Part shown: piece by piece, positions 54,382 through 63,407 of the stretch | Layout: every line of letters starts with the position of its first letter | Numbering within the stretch: the first letter of the stretch is position 1 | NCBI GenBank assembly: GCA_947488325.1 | Contig: CANKYZ010000006.1 | Location: forward strand, 124,001 to 188,000 | DNA length: 64,000 bases | From: an uncultured Erythrobacter sp. | Lineage (GTDB): Bacteria; Pseudomonadota; Alphaproteobacteria; Sphingomonadales; Sphingomonadaceae | Reading direction: 5' to 3' | Made by a program: the position numbers and the translations under genes | Notes under the pieces: model-generated | The model's database searches: none | What the model saw: the letters and a program-made list of their open reading frames with translations, nothing else | Told to the model about the DNA's origin: nothing

Positions 54382-56657
54382 TGAATGCAATCTCCATTCT
54401 TTTTGCAACGGAAGTTTCCTCCTCGTTTACCATGTCGAGCTATTCGAAACAGATGGTTGATCGGCTTCAGCTCTGTGCGCGGCTTGTTGCTTGCGCCGTC
54501 GCAATCCTATTTGGTGTGGGAACGTTGGCGAGCGGTGAAGCGCGCGGTCAAACGGCGGATATCGATTGGGAAGATGCTGGAATCGCAAGCCAAGGATCGC
54601 TGCCAACTGGCACTACTGCGACCGGCTCGGATGGGACAATCGCAACCATCACATGGTCCAGCGATACGACGGGGACAGGCAGTTTCGATCCCGGATTTTC
54701 ACCAACATTCGTAAGTTACTTCAGCGGCACAATTGGAGGAGCGGTATCGCCGTTGTTGGTGAGTTTTGACAATTCATCCTTCGATCCGGGCGACAAGATT
54801 ACGATTGATATCACCCTGACGAGATCGGTGACCAATCTAAATTTCTCGCTCGGCGATATTGACTTTGATTCGTTTGCCGACGCGGTAGAGGTTGCATTTG
54901 ACGACGATAGCAGTGGCGCCTTCGCAAATGTAGCCATAAACAACGCGTTTTGGACCATTGGTTCATCGGTAGCGAGGACGAATGATGCGGTTGTTGATGG
55001 ATGGCGTGGAACCGCTGGTTCACCGACTGCCGCGACCGATGGCAACATCAATTTCAACTTTGGCGCGCAATCGGTGCAGCGCATTCGGATTGTCTATTTC
55101 AGTCATACGGGCACAGGCGATCCGGTTCCGCAATTTTTGGGCATTTCGGATTTCAGTTTTGATCCACCGCAGGCCGATTTGTCACTTTCAAAGTCACTGA
55201 TCGGATCCGTTCCTACACAAGGCGGTATGGCGACATGGAATCTGACGGTTACGAATGCATCAAACTCTCAACTTACTGCTGATTCAATTGTCGTCGAAGA
55301 CACATTCCCGAGCGGATTTTCCTTCAGCAATGCCAGCGGTGATGGCACGATCAATTCTGGCAATGGACAATGGTCTGTTGGTACGCTGGCACCCGGAGAA
55401 AGCGCGAGTTTAACGATCAGCGGGACTATCATTGCGGCTGGAGGTACGACGATCACCAACGTCGCGGAAATCATCTCGAGCAGTGCGGTCGATCTCGATT
55501 CAACGCCGAATAATGGCGTCGCGACCGAAGATGATTTTTCCTCATCTAGCTTTATTGTAGCTGGCTCTCCTACCGATCCACCGGTGCTTTCTTGCCCTGC
55601 CGGACAATCGGTCTTTGATTGGGACAGTCCATCTGTTTCTTGGTCAGGCGGGTCGACCGACAATACCTATCCACTCGCGTCTTTTGGCGATATTCGGTTT
55701 GAAATTATGGGTGACGGGAGGTTTGTATCGCGTGGTTCATTTGGCGGAGCGGTGCCTAGGCTGACAACCGCCGTTCGAGGTGGCTTGAATCCGGCCGAAT
55801 TGGCGCTTGCATATAATGCGAATAACGCGAATCGAAGTGAGCAATTTGTTACAACAGTGACCTTGCCACGTGTCTTTACAGGGGCGCAGTTCACAATCTT
55901 CGATATTGATCAATCATCCAGGTTTCAGGACCGGGTCACTGTCTATGGTGAGTTGAACGGGGTACGGGTTGATGCAATCCTTACCGCTGGATTGCGAAAT
56001 TCAGTGAGCGGAGATACATTCTTGGGTACAGGCGGTGCCGGAGATGCTACGGATGACGGCAATGGCACGATCACATTTGTCAATCCGATCGATACGATCG
56101 TGTTTGAATATGGCAACGGACCTTCGGCTCCTGCCAACCCAGGCAATCAAAGCATCGCATTGCACGACATCACACTGTGCATTCCGCTTGAACCACTAAT
56201 CTCAGTTAGCAAAGTCAGTTCAATTGTTGCTGATCCGGTCAATGGCAACACGAATCCCAAGGCTATTCCTGGGGCAACGGTCGAATATCTCATCACCGTT
56301 TCGAACATGGGCAATGGCGCGCCAGATGCTGACAGTGTTGTGGTTTGGGATAACGGCCCGGCAGATGCGAAAATGTGTCTGATTGCCAGGAGCGGCGGCC
56401 CAGTAATCTTTGGCGATCCGGGTAACAACTCAGGCCTTTCATATGATTATGGTGGGGCCGGCTCTGTAGTCGGGGATCTTGCCGTAGGTTCGGATGACCT
56501 CGAGTTCTCAGAAAATGATGGTGCCAGCTTTGATTACATACCTACTGCGGATGGTGATGGTTGCGATACCGACATTACAGACTTTCGGGTCCGTCCGAGT
56601 GGGGCATTTGCCACTGGAGGTAATTTTACGATCACTGTCCGGTATCAGGTTGAATAA
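54381..56657 (+). CDS. Large secreted DUF11 protein, last of the cluster
   Basis: The start at 54381 shares its A with the preceding stop (TAATG). MSSYSKQMVDRLQL at 54432 is an in-frame alternative just before the signal-like core (LVACAVAILFGVGTLASG). The 758-residue product has a lectin-like or CBM-like beta domain (about 60-260), a DUF11 domain (LSLSKSLIGSVPTQGGMATW), a second beta domain and a final DUF11 domain. The last opens with DPVNGNTNPKAIPGATVEY, matching the third gene. It ends FTITVRYQVE. It is probably a surface-exposed tip or adhesive subunit, which is inference. Confidence 0.78.
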   Translation: MNAISILFATEVSSSFTMSSYSKQMVDRLQLCARLVACAVAILFGVGTLASGEARGQTADIDWEDAGIASQGSLPTGTTATGSDGTIATITWSSDTTGTGSFDPGFSPTFVSYFSGTIGGAVSPLLVSFDNSSFDPGDKITIDITLTRSVTNLNFSLGDIDFDSFADAVEVAFDDDSSGAFANVAINNAFWTIGSSVARTNDAVVDGWRGTAGSPTAATDGNINFNFGAQSVQRIRIVYFSHTGTGDPVPQFLGISDFSFDPPQADLSLSKSLIGSVPTQGGMATWNLTVTNASNSQLTADSIVVEDTFPSGFSFSNASGDGTINSGNGQWSVGTLAPGESASLTISGTIIAAGGTTITNVAEIISSSAVDLDSTPNNGVATEDDFSSSSFIVAGSPTDPPVLSCPAGQSVFDWDSPSVSWSGGSTDNTYPLASFGDIRFEIMGDGRFVSRGSFGGAVPRLTTAVRGGLNPAELALAYNANNANRSEQFVTTVTLPRVFTGAQFTIFDIDQSSRFQDRVTVYGELNGVRVDAILTAGLRNSVSGDTFLGTGGAGDATDDGNGTITFVNPIDTIVFEYGNGPSAPANPGNQSIALHDITLCIPLEPLISVSKVSSIVADPVNGNTNPKAIPGATVEYLITVSNMGNGAPDADSVVVWDNGPADAKMCLIARSGGPVIFGDPGNNSGLSYDYGGAGSVVGDLAVGSDDLEFSENDGASFDYIPTADGDGCDTDITDFRVRPSGAFATGGNFTITVRYQVE

Positions 56658-56701
56658 CCGATTTGGTTGCTGATTGGGTAAGCATTCGTTTTGTGATTTC
56701 A

Positions 56702-57163
56702 TTAGATAAACCGGCGTAGGCTAGGGTCCGGTTCACGGATCATACCTGAACTTTTTGCCAAATGCGTTCTAAGATCGGTGTGGCGCGCTTGGTTTTGCCG
56801 TTTGGAAAGGACCCGGTGAATACGGCTGGTCAAGCCGCGGGGGTCGAATGGTTTGCGCACGAAATCTTGCGCCCCCGCATAAATCGCCTGGGCTTCATCC
56901 TCGGCACCGCTCATTGCAGTGAACATAACCACGGGTAGGTCGTAAAATTCCGGTGATCCGCGAAGTTTCCGTAGGAGGGTAACGCCTGTCATCCCTGGCA
57001 TATCTTGATCCAGCAAAAGGATGTCGGGACGGCGATTATTCAACAATTGCCACGTCTCTTCGCCGCTTGTGACCCAGCCGCAGGCATGGCCCGCATCGAT
57101 TAGGACTTGAGAGGCGAGTTCTGCGATCAATTCGTCGTCATCGGCGATGAGTATGTAGGCCAT
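56702..57163 (-). CDS. Single-domain (CheY-like) response regulator
   Basis: The 153-residue protein is a receiver domain with phosphoacceptor Asp52 (DILLLDQDMPGMTG), acidic ADDDE and conserved Lys104 (FVRKPF). The 30-residue basic tail lacks a DNA-binding or enzymatic domain. It is convergent with the DUF11 cluster and next to a tyrosine phosphatase on the other side. It presumably relays a signal by protein contact. Its partner kinase is not encoded here. Confidence 0.92.
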   Translation of the reverse strand: MAYILIADDDELIAELASQVLIDAGHACGWVTSGEETWQLLNNRRPDILLLDQDMPGMTGVTLLRKLRGSPEFYDLPVVMFTAMSGAEDEAQAIYAGAQDFVRKPFDPRGLTSRIHRVLSKRQNQARHTDLRTHLAKSSGMIREPDPSLRRFI

Positions 57164-57343
57164 TACAGGGAGCCTTTGTTAGCGGATGGTTGGGTTTGTT
57201 GTGCGTGAGTAAGATGGGGTAATAATCCATCATTTACCAAATCCGCATTTGTTCAGCCCCTCGCACCTATACTTAGGCAAATATGATGGGTTCGTCTGTC
57301 ACACTATGGCGCCTCTTTTGTTTGGGTCTGTTGCAGGGGCGAG

Positions 57344-58159
57344 ATGGGGCTGCCACTGATGCAAGCCATGATTCGCACTCCATCAAAAAAAACATCTCTG
57401 CCGACCGAGGGAATCCACAATCTGCGCGACTACGGCGGCTATACAGCTGCTGATGGCATGCGGGTGAAGACCGGACTGTTGTTCCGATCGGGACAGCATA
57501 TGGAGGCGACAGATAGTGATCTAGATGCGTTCCAAGCCCTAGATATTCGCACTATTATTGACCTGCGCGGGACGAGTGAGCGGACCAGCTTTCCGTGCCG
57601 CCGGCATAACGATTTTACCGCCCAGGTGATCGCCTTTGACGGGGAAACGACCAGTTCACCCCCTCACGAAGGGGGGTGGGACAAAGAAGATATGACGGGT
57701 GAAAAAGCACGTATGCGGATGATCGCGGTCTACACTCGCATGCCTGTAAATCCGGCGATGATCGAGATGTTCTCAAGGTATTTTGAAGCTTTGGCGACAA
57801 GAGACGGCGGCAGCCTTGTCCATTGTTTTGCAGGCAAAGATCGAACTGGGATAGCGGCCAGCCTGCTGCTCCATGTTTTGGGTGTGCACAAGGATGATCA
57901 GGTCGCGGAGTTCTTGCGTACTAACGACGCGCCCACGCAGCATATCCTTGAGCGGCAATCGCTCCCACGTATGGAAGCGCATTACGGTCAAATAGAACCA
58001 GAGGCAGTTCGAAATCTGATGGGTGTGTTGCCCGAATATCTTGACACCTATTGGTCGAAGCTGGAGCGCGACCACGGTTCAGTGGATACCTATCTGGCGC
58101 AAACATTAGGTGTGGATGAAGCAAGGAAAGCTCGCCTGCGCGAACGTTTCCTGACGTGA
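57344..58159 (+). CDS. Tyrosine phosphatase, MptpB-like family
   Basis: The 271-residue protein has the P-loop VHCFAGKDRTGIAAS with nucleophile Cys161 and Arg167. The K-D after the Gly follows the MptpB-type pattern, a group of atypical tyrosine or phosphoinositide phosphatases. The N-terminal IHNLRDYGGYTAADGMRVK and LLFRSGQHMEATDSDLDAF motifs match the family. No signal peptide is seen, so it is cytoplasmic. trxB follows 61 bases later. Physiological substrate unknown. Confidence 0.9.
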   Translation: MGLPLMQAMIRTPSKKTSLPTEGIHNLRDYGGYTAADGMRVKTGLLFRSGQHMEATDSDLDAFQALDIRTIIDLRGTSERTSFPCRRHNDFTAQVIAFDGETTSSPPHEGGWDKEDMTGEKARMRMIAVYTRMPVNPAMIEMFSRYFEALATRDGGSLVHCFAGKDRTGIAASLLLHVLGVHKDDQVAEFLRTNDAPTQHILERQSLPRMEAHYGQIEPEAVRNLMGVLPEYLDTYWSKLERDHGSVDTYLAQTLGVDEARKARLRERFLT

Positions 58160-58220
58160 CAATCTGCAATATCGACCCCATATCGGCGGCGATCCAATAC
58201 TCGATTTGAAGAGACGGTTT

Positions 58221-59195
58221 ATGGCTACCCATTACACAAAAATGCTAATCATTGGTTCGGGACCGGCAGGCTATAGCGCCGCGATATATGCAGCGCGCGC
58301 GATGTTGGAACCAATTGTGGTGCAGGGTCTTCAACCCGGAGGGCAGTTGACCATCACCACCGATGTGGAGAATTACCCCGGCTACCGCGAAGTGGTTCAG
58401 GGCCCGTGGCTGATGGAAGAAATGCAGGCGCAAGCAGAGCATGTTGGCACACGCATGATGTGGGACACGATTGTCTCGGTTGATCTGGAAAACGGCGCTC
58501 CGTTCCGCGCGATTGGTGACAGTGGCGATGAATATATTGGAGAAACGCTGGTGATCTGTACTGGCGCGCAGGCCAAATGGTTGGGCATTCCCGGTGAGCA
58601 AGAATTGAGCGGCAAGGGCGTGTCTGCCTGCGCCACCTGTGACGGGTTTTTCTATCGCGGTAAAAAAGTGGTCGTGATTGGTGGTGGCAACACTGCTGTT
58701 GAAGAGGCGCTCTACCTTACCAACCATTCTGACGATGTGACATTGATCCACCGCCGCGATGAGTTGCGGTCGGAGAAAATCCTTGAGGAGCGTTTGCTAA
58801 AGAACCCCAAAATTTCGACATTGTGGAATAAGACGGTCGAAAGCTTTGAATCCGGTGAAGACGGCGCGCTGCATCATCTTGTTTTGAAAGATACGCAGAC
58901 GGGTGAAAGCTCGACTATTGATGCTGACGGCGCCTTTGTCGCAATCGGTCACGCGCCTGCGACTGAGCTGTTCAAGGGGAAACTACCGATGGACGGGGGC
59001 GGTTACCTTGACACGTTACCGGGCACACCAAAGACCGAAATCCCTGGTGTCTTTGCTGCAGGGGATGTCACCGATCATGTCTATCGTCAGGCTGTGACTG
59101 CTGCCGGAATGGGCTGCATGGCGGCACTAGACGGAGAGCGGTACTTGGCAGCTCTCGAAGACAGCCAAGAAGTGGAGGCGGAAGCGGCTGAATAG
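58221..59195 (+). CDS. trxB: Thioredoxin-disulfide reductase
   Basis: The 324-residue flavoprotein uses NADPH to reduce thioredoxin. The redox pair Cys137-Ala-Thr-Cys140 lies in VSACATCDGFFYRG. The FAD motif is IIGSGPAGYSAAIYAAR, the NADPH motif is VIGGGNTAVEEALYL, and the late GVFAAGDVTDHVYRQA binds FAD. ATG 58221 (MATHYTKMLIIGSGP) is chosen over 58206 because it fits the family N-terminus. It is convergent with the MAPEG genes. Confidence 0.97.
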   Translation: MATHYTKMLIIGSGPAGYSAAIYAARAMLEPIVVQGLQPGGQLTITTDVENYPGYREVVQGPWLMEEMQAQAEHVGTRMMWDTIVSVDLENGAPFRAIGDSGDEYIGETLVICTGAQAKWLGIPGEQELSGKGVSACATCDGFFYRGKKVVVIGGGNTAVEEALYLTNHSDDVTLIHRRDELRSEKILEERLLKNPKISTLWNKTVESFESGEDGALHHLVLKDTQTGESSTIDADGAFVAIGHAPATELFKGKLPMDGGGYLDTLPGTPKTEIPGVFAAGDVTDHVYRQAVTAAGMGCMAALDGERYLAALEDSQEVEAEAAE

Positions 59196-59216
59196 AGCCG
59201 CGTTCCGCCTCGCTAT

Positions 59217-59657
59217 TTAGGCGAACACCAGCATTGCCGCTTTTGCGATAAGTGCGATCAGTACCACACTGGATAACGCGAATAGAATGAAGCGCACCAT
59301 CACTTTGTTGGCGGTAACTTGGACTATTGAATGCACCACGCGCAGGCCAACATAGATCCATGCTAGAAAAGCGTTCATCCCGTCCCCGTGTCCAAGGATC
59401 GCGAGTACAATTGCTACTGCGTAAAACAGCGTAGGCGCCTCGTGTAGGTGATTGTAATTATGTGCCTTCCACTGGACCGATGCCGGAAGGCTGCGATCGA
59501 GTGAAGCGTCTGGGTCTTTAACCATGCTGTCCACATCGACTTGGGCCTTTTGCATTGCCGGGATGCGGGTCGCGTACATCCACGCCCAGATGATCATTGT
59601 CCAGATCATCAGCGCGATAGTTGGTTGCAGAATGTCCATTCCAGTCGTGTCAGTCAT
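59217..59657 (-). CDS. MAPEG-family membrane protein (first of two)
   Basis: The 146-residue protein has four membrane helices and MAPEG traits: AHNYNHLHEAPTLFYAVAIV and LAWIYVGLRVVHSIVQVTAN. The family includes glutathione-S-transferase-like and eicosanoid-type membrane enzymes; bacterial members are mostly uncharacterised. It lies downstream of a paralogue of similar layout in the same orientation, with 18 bases between, which suggests a tandem duplication and perhaps a heteromeric complex. Confidence 0.85.
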   Translation of the reverse strand: MTDTTGMDILQPTIALMIWTMIIWAWMYATRIPAMQKAQVDVDSMVKDPDASLDRSLPASVQWKAHNYNHLHEAPTLFYAVAIVLAILGHGDGMNAFLAWIYVGLRVVHSIVQVTANKVMVRFILFALSSVVLIALIAKAAMLVFA

Positions 59658-59675
59658 AATCTCTTCAGATCCCTT

Positions 59676-60131
59676 TTACTGGGGGGCAAGGCTGGGGTCA
59701 GCAAAAACGGTTGCCATAATCGCACTCACCGCAAGGGCGAGCAGTGCAATTGTGCTTAGCAGGAACAATGCAAATCGCAGAGGCAGTTTGTTGACTAGAA
59801 TTTGCCAAAATGAGTGGACAATTCGCAAGGCGACATAAACCCAAGCAATCAGGATGTCAGTTGCGCTGGGCCCAACAATCGCAAGGATCATTATCACAGC
59901 ATAGAACAAGGTCGGCTGTTCATGCAGGTGTGTGTAGTTATGCGATGGCCAATTCGCCCTGTTCGGGAGCAGCCCTTCGAGATCCTGGCCTCGACCGCCA
60001 ACTTTGCCGGTGAATTTTGACTTGTCTACTTTTGCAAGGGCGCCAAATCGAACTGGTATGATCCAGCACATGACAATGAGTGTCCACACCACTAGTACGG
60101 CAGCAGGTGCTAGTATTTGGGCTTGCATCAC
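59676..60131 (-). CDS. MAPEG-family membrane protein (second of two)
   Basis: The 151-residue protein has four membrane helices and shares the NYTHLHEQPTLFYAVIMIL and AWVYVALRIVHSFWQILVNK motifs with its downstream neighbour. The two differ in their loops, so the duplication is old. MAPEG proteins form trimers, and a mixed trimer is possible. Neighbouring betaine-lipid genes do not by themselves imply a shared role. Confidence 0.85.
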   Translation of the reverse strand: MMQAQILAPAAVLVVWTLIVMCWIIPVRFGALAKVDKSKFTGKVGGRGQDLEGLLPNRANWPSHNYTHLHEQPTLFYAVIMILAIVGPSATDILIAWVYVALRIVHSFWQILVNKLPLRFALFLLSTIALLALAVSAIMATVFADPSLAPQ

Positions 60132-60194
60132 GTGGTTCCCTCTCTCTTTTTCGTTTACCTGTGAGAGCGGAGGTCGATTGTCAATTGCAACGTA

Positions 60195-60884
60195 TCAAGC
60201 AGGGTGGTGAGGTGCTTTCAGTACGTGTAGCTGGAAGTAACCCAGCTTTCCGCGCCGTGACGTGAGCGTCATGCCCCTTTCAGAAGCGATCTTAGCTGCG
60301 ACCTGCGGCAGTGTTTGGCGCGTCTGGACGTGGAATTTTGCCAACCAGCTATGCAGCAGGCTTTGGAGCAGGGTAGGAAGCCCGGACAGATCACCAAAGT
60401 CGACAATGTGCAGCTCGCCGCCGGGTGCAAGTTGGCCCGCTGCATGGATCAACGCACTCTCCCAATCGGGGATCATGGATAGCGAATAAGAGAGCACAAT
60501 CCGGTCGAATCCGGCAATGGTAAGCCCATCCTCGCCGAATACGCCGTCTGCATCAAATGCGCAGGCATCGCCATTCCCAAGTCGCGCTTTTTTGCCAAGT
60601 GCTTTGTCGGCGTTCTTTAGCATCTCCGCTGAAATATCGAGCCCGTAGAGACGCACACCCGGCCAATCCTTGCTGATCTTAGCAAGGTTTCGGCCAGTGC
60701 CGCATGCGACTTCCAACACACGCATCCCGGACTGTGCGTCTAGCCGATTGATTAGGTCGTCTCGCCCGAACAGGTAGTATTTGCGGGTCAGGTCGTAGAT
60801 GTGGCGCTGGCCCTTATAGACATTGTCCATCAAGGCCGCATGCTCAATCTTGGGTCTCGATCTGTGTCCAGCGTTCTGTGACAC
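60195..60884 (-). CDS. btaB: BtaB-like N-methyltransferase of betaine lipid synthesis
   Basis: The 229-residue class I SAM-dependent methyltransferase starts at GTG 60884, sharing a base with the btaA stop (TAGTG). Motif I is VLEVACGTGRNL, and YLFGRDDLINRLD upstream and IVLSYSLSMIPDWESAL downstream fit BtaB. It should add three methyl groups to diacylglyceryl-homoserine to give DGTS. The assignment rests mainly on direct coupling to the DUF3419/BtaA gene. A generic methyltransferase is the alternative. Confidence 0.85.
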   Translation of the reverse strand: MSQNAGHRSRPKIEHAALMDNVYKGQRHIYDLTRKYYLFGRDDLINRLDAQSGMRVLEVACGTGRNLAKISKDWPGVRLYGLDISAEMLKNADKALGKKARLGNGDACAFDADGVFGEDGLTIAGFDRIVLSYSLSMIPDWESALIHAAGQLAPGGELHIVDFGDLSGLPTLLQSLLHSWLAKFHVQTRQTLPQVAAKIASERGMTLTSRRGKLGYFQLHVLKAPHHPA

Positions 60885-62098
60885 TAGGCTAACTCATAAA
60901 CGTGAACGCCGCCATAGATCGACGACCGATCGCGGGTTGTCAGGTCGATGGAATGCTCTTCGTGATAGCGCCATTTTGACAGGATCGTATTGTCCAATCG
61001 ACCGGGCAGCAAGCTTGGTTCAGCAGCGGTACGGAACAGCACGCGGGCACCTGGGCGTGATGCGCGGGTGATCCGGCTCCACAATTCGTCAAGCTGCGTG
61101 TCATTCATCCAGTCTTGGGCATCGAGCAGCACGAACCGGTCCATTGACGCTTCTTCGCGGGCTCCAATCCAATCCACCATATTGGCGCGCTTTACGTCGA
61201 GTCGATCGATCCGTTCGCGCATGGTATCCCAATTGGCGCGTTGAAGGTATGGTGGCAGCGGCGCATCAGCCTTTCGGTCATATCGGCGGCCAAAGGCCTG
61301 CCACGCGAAGTAGTTGTCCTTAACCTCAAAATCGCAAGCCAGTTTTTCGAGCCTGCGCTTTAGCACTTCGGCCATGCGTTCATCGCCTGCCAGCTCGTCA
61401 AACTGTGCTGGCGGGATTCCCAACCCAAACAACGAAGCGGGTTGATCAGTCAGCCAGCGGACGAACTTTTTGTCGAACACCGGGGCTAGCTCTGCTTCGA
61501 ATATCTCGCGCTGTTCTTCGATCGACTCCGCTTTGAGCAGTTTGGAAAGGTCGACATTGTAGATCTTCGCAAACAGATGCGCGAGGCCGATGAAGTCTCC
61601 CAGCAATCCGCGTCGATACAAACCTTTGGTGAAGTAGGAAATGCGCCGTTTCCCTTTGAGAGTGCGCTTTTCCCAGTAATTGCGGCTTACCTCGTCCAGG
61701 TGCGGGGCGATCATCTCCTTATAGACCGCCTTGTTCTCCTTGTGGTCTGCATGGCCGAAGAAGCGTTGGAACCGTTCGTAATTGGGCAAGTGCTTGATCG
61801 CCGTGATCTTGAGCTGACCCAGCGCCACATGCGCTTTATTCAGGTCAACGGCTATCACTTGCGCTGGGTTCGCGGTTAGGTAGCTCAGCGCATTGCAACT
61901 GCCACTGGCGATGCACATGATACGGCTACCTGGGTCAATCGCGAGCCCTTCGATATCGACAACCGGGTCTTCCCATATCTGCGCATAGACCAGACCGTTG
62001 AAGGCGAGAGCGAAAGCCTTGTCGAGAAGCTTGTCTATGGGTTTTGCGTCTTTGCGCACCACCGCATCTTCGATGATACGCTTTGGCTGAGCACTCAT
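60884..62098 (-). CDS. btaA: BtaA, SAM:diacylglycerol 3-amino-3-carboxypropyltransferase
   Basis: The 404-residue DUF3419 protein matches the BtaA family that builds the head group of the phosphorus-free betaine lipid DGTS. Features include FNGLVYAQIWEDPVVDIEGL, the SAM-site-like IMCIASGSCNALSYL and VIAVDLNKAHVALGQLK, and RYDRKADAPLPPYLQRANWD. It overlaps btaB by one base, giving the complete two-gene pathway. DGTS commonly replaces phospholipid under phosphate shortage, so phosphate control is plausible. No Pho box was identified. Confidence 0.9.
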   Translation of the reverse strand: MSAQPKRIIEDAVVRKDAKPIDKLLDKAFALAFNGLVYAQIWEDPVVDIEGLAIDPGSRIMCIASGSCNALSYLTANPAQVIAVDLNKAHVALGQLKITAIKHLPNYERFQRFFGHADHKENKAVYKEMIAPHLDEVSRNYWEKRTLKGKRRISYFTKGLYRRGLLGDFIGLAHLFAKIYNVDLSKLLKAESIEEQREIFEAELAPVFDKKFVRWLTDQPASLFGLGIPPAQFDELAGDERMAEVLKRRLEKLACDFEVKDNYFAWQAFGRRYDRKADAPLPPYLQRANWDTMRERIDRLDVKRANMVDWIGAREEASMDRFVLLDAQDWMNDTQLDELWSRITRASRPGARVLFRTAAEPSLLPGRLDNTILSKWRYHEEHSIDLTTRDRSSIYGGVHVYELA

Positions 62099-62202
62099 TG
62101 TTGGGGGAGTCTCCTAAAGGATGACGTTAGGGAATGCAGGGATTGCACGTCAAGCAATGCTCATATGACTGTTCGGTTTCGATTGTGTGACCGTTGCCGT
62201 GT

Positions 62203-63171
62203 TCAACCGCTTGCCGCTATCGTTTCGGCGAAGCGGACGGGGTCGGCATTACCACCTGTCAGCATGATCACCGTGCTCTCATCAAGCGGCACTTTGCCAG
62301 CCAATGCTGCTGCCAATGCGGCCACGCCGCCGGGCTCAACCACCATGCGCAGTTTCGCAAAGGCCCAACGCTGTGCGTGGCGCACTTCATCATCTGTCAC
62401 CGTTACCCCCGGTTCCGCGCGTCCGGCTAAGATGTCGAGGTTGATCTGTTTGGTCGCAGTCGGTTGCAACGCATCGCAGATGGTGGAGGGCGCATCGTCG
62501 GCCACCTGCACGATGGAACCCGTCTCCAGGGCTTGTCCAACCATGTCCCATCCGGCTGGTTCAACCGCATGGATCGCAGCATCGGGGCAGGCGAGTGAGA
62601 GACCTGCTGCAAGCCCGCCGCCGCCGCAACAGGCGATGAAGCGCGAAGGTTGGCTGCCCAACTGATCCGCGGCCTCGATACCTGCGCTGCCTTGCCCTTC
62701 GATCACCCACGGGTCGCCGAATGCGTGGACAAGGCTGGCTCCGCTTGCTTCGATCAGCTTGGCTGCAACGGCGTCACGGTCCTCTCCGGGACGGTCATAA
62801 AGCACGACCTCGGCACCCAGAGCGCGCGTGTTGGCCAGCTTCACCTCTGGCGCATCGCGCGGCATTACGATGGTCGCCGCAACCCCAAGCCTGCGGGCAG
62901 TCCATGCGACGCCCTGCGCATGATTGCCTGATGACACTGCGACCACTCCGGCGGCACGGTCTGCTTCGCTCAGATTGGAGAGCCGCCACCAGCCGCCTCT
63001 GATCTTGAACGCACCGACCGGTTGCAGGTTCTCAGCCTTTACCCGGCACCGCACGGGTCCATCAGCAGTGTCGATCTCTACCGGCAACAGCGGAGTGGGC
63101 GGCAGGATCGCAGCGATACTGTGCGCGGCGGCGATGACGCCGGCTTGGCTTGGTATGCGCGCTTCAGACAT
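62203..63171 (-). CDS. Threonine/serine dehydratase-like PLP enzyme
   Basis: The 322-residue PLP enzyme has the Schiff-base lysine Lys56 in PVGAFKIRGGWWRLSN, the SSGNHAQGVAWTARRLG segment and the phosphate-binding loop CCGGGGLAAGLSLA. There is no C-terminal ACT domain, so it resembles catabolic threonine/serine dehydratases or serine racemases. A biosynthetic IlvA is less likely. No operon partner is evident. The exact substrate (Thr, Ser, or hydroxyaspartate) cannot be decided. Confidence 0.85.
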   Translation of the reverse strand: MSEARIPSQAGVIAAAHSIAAILPPTPLLPVEIDTADGPVRCRVKAENLQPVGAFKIRGGWWRLSNLSEADRAAGVVAVSSGNHAQGVAWTARRLGVAATIVMPRDAPEVKLANTRALGAEVVLYDRPGEDRDAVAAKLIEASGASLVHAFGDPWVIEGQGSAGIEAADQLGSQPSRFIACCGGGGLAAGLSLACPDAAIHAVEPAGWDMVGQALETGSIVQVADDAPSTICDALQPTATKQINLDILAGRAEPGVTVTDDEVRHAQRWAFAKLRMVVEPGGVAALAAALAGKVPLDESTVIMLTGGNADPVRFAETIAASG

Positions 63172-63407
63172 TGATGCTCAGCCCTATGTGATGTTGTGAC
63201 ATGGACCGCATGTTACACAGTCCAGAGGAAAGAAAACCGCCTTCCCTATCTCCGCCTTGCGCGCCTACTACTCTGGGTTGGGTCATGCTGGAAAATGTCA
63301 TTCCTTTGTTATGACGCAACCAGCCCGAGTAGGAAACACAGGATCGTTTGAGCCCGCCAGCGCATTGCCCTAATGACGCGCAAGAATCGAATTTGAAAGG
63401 CTTGTTT

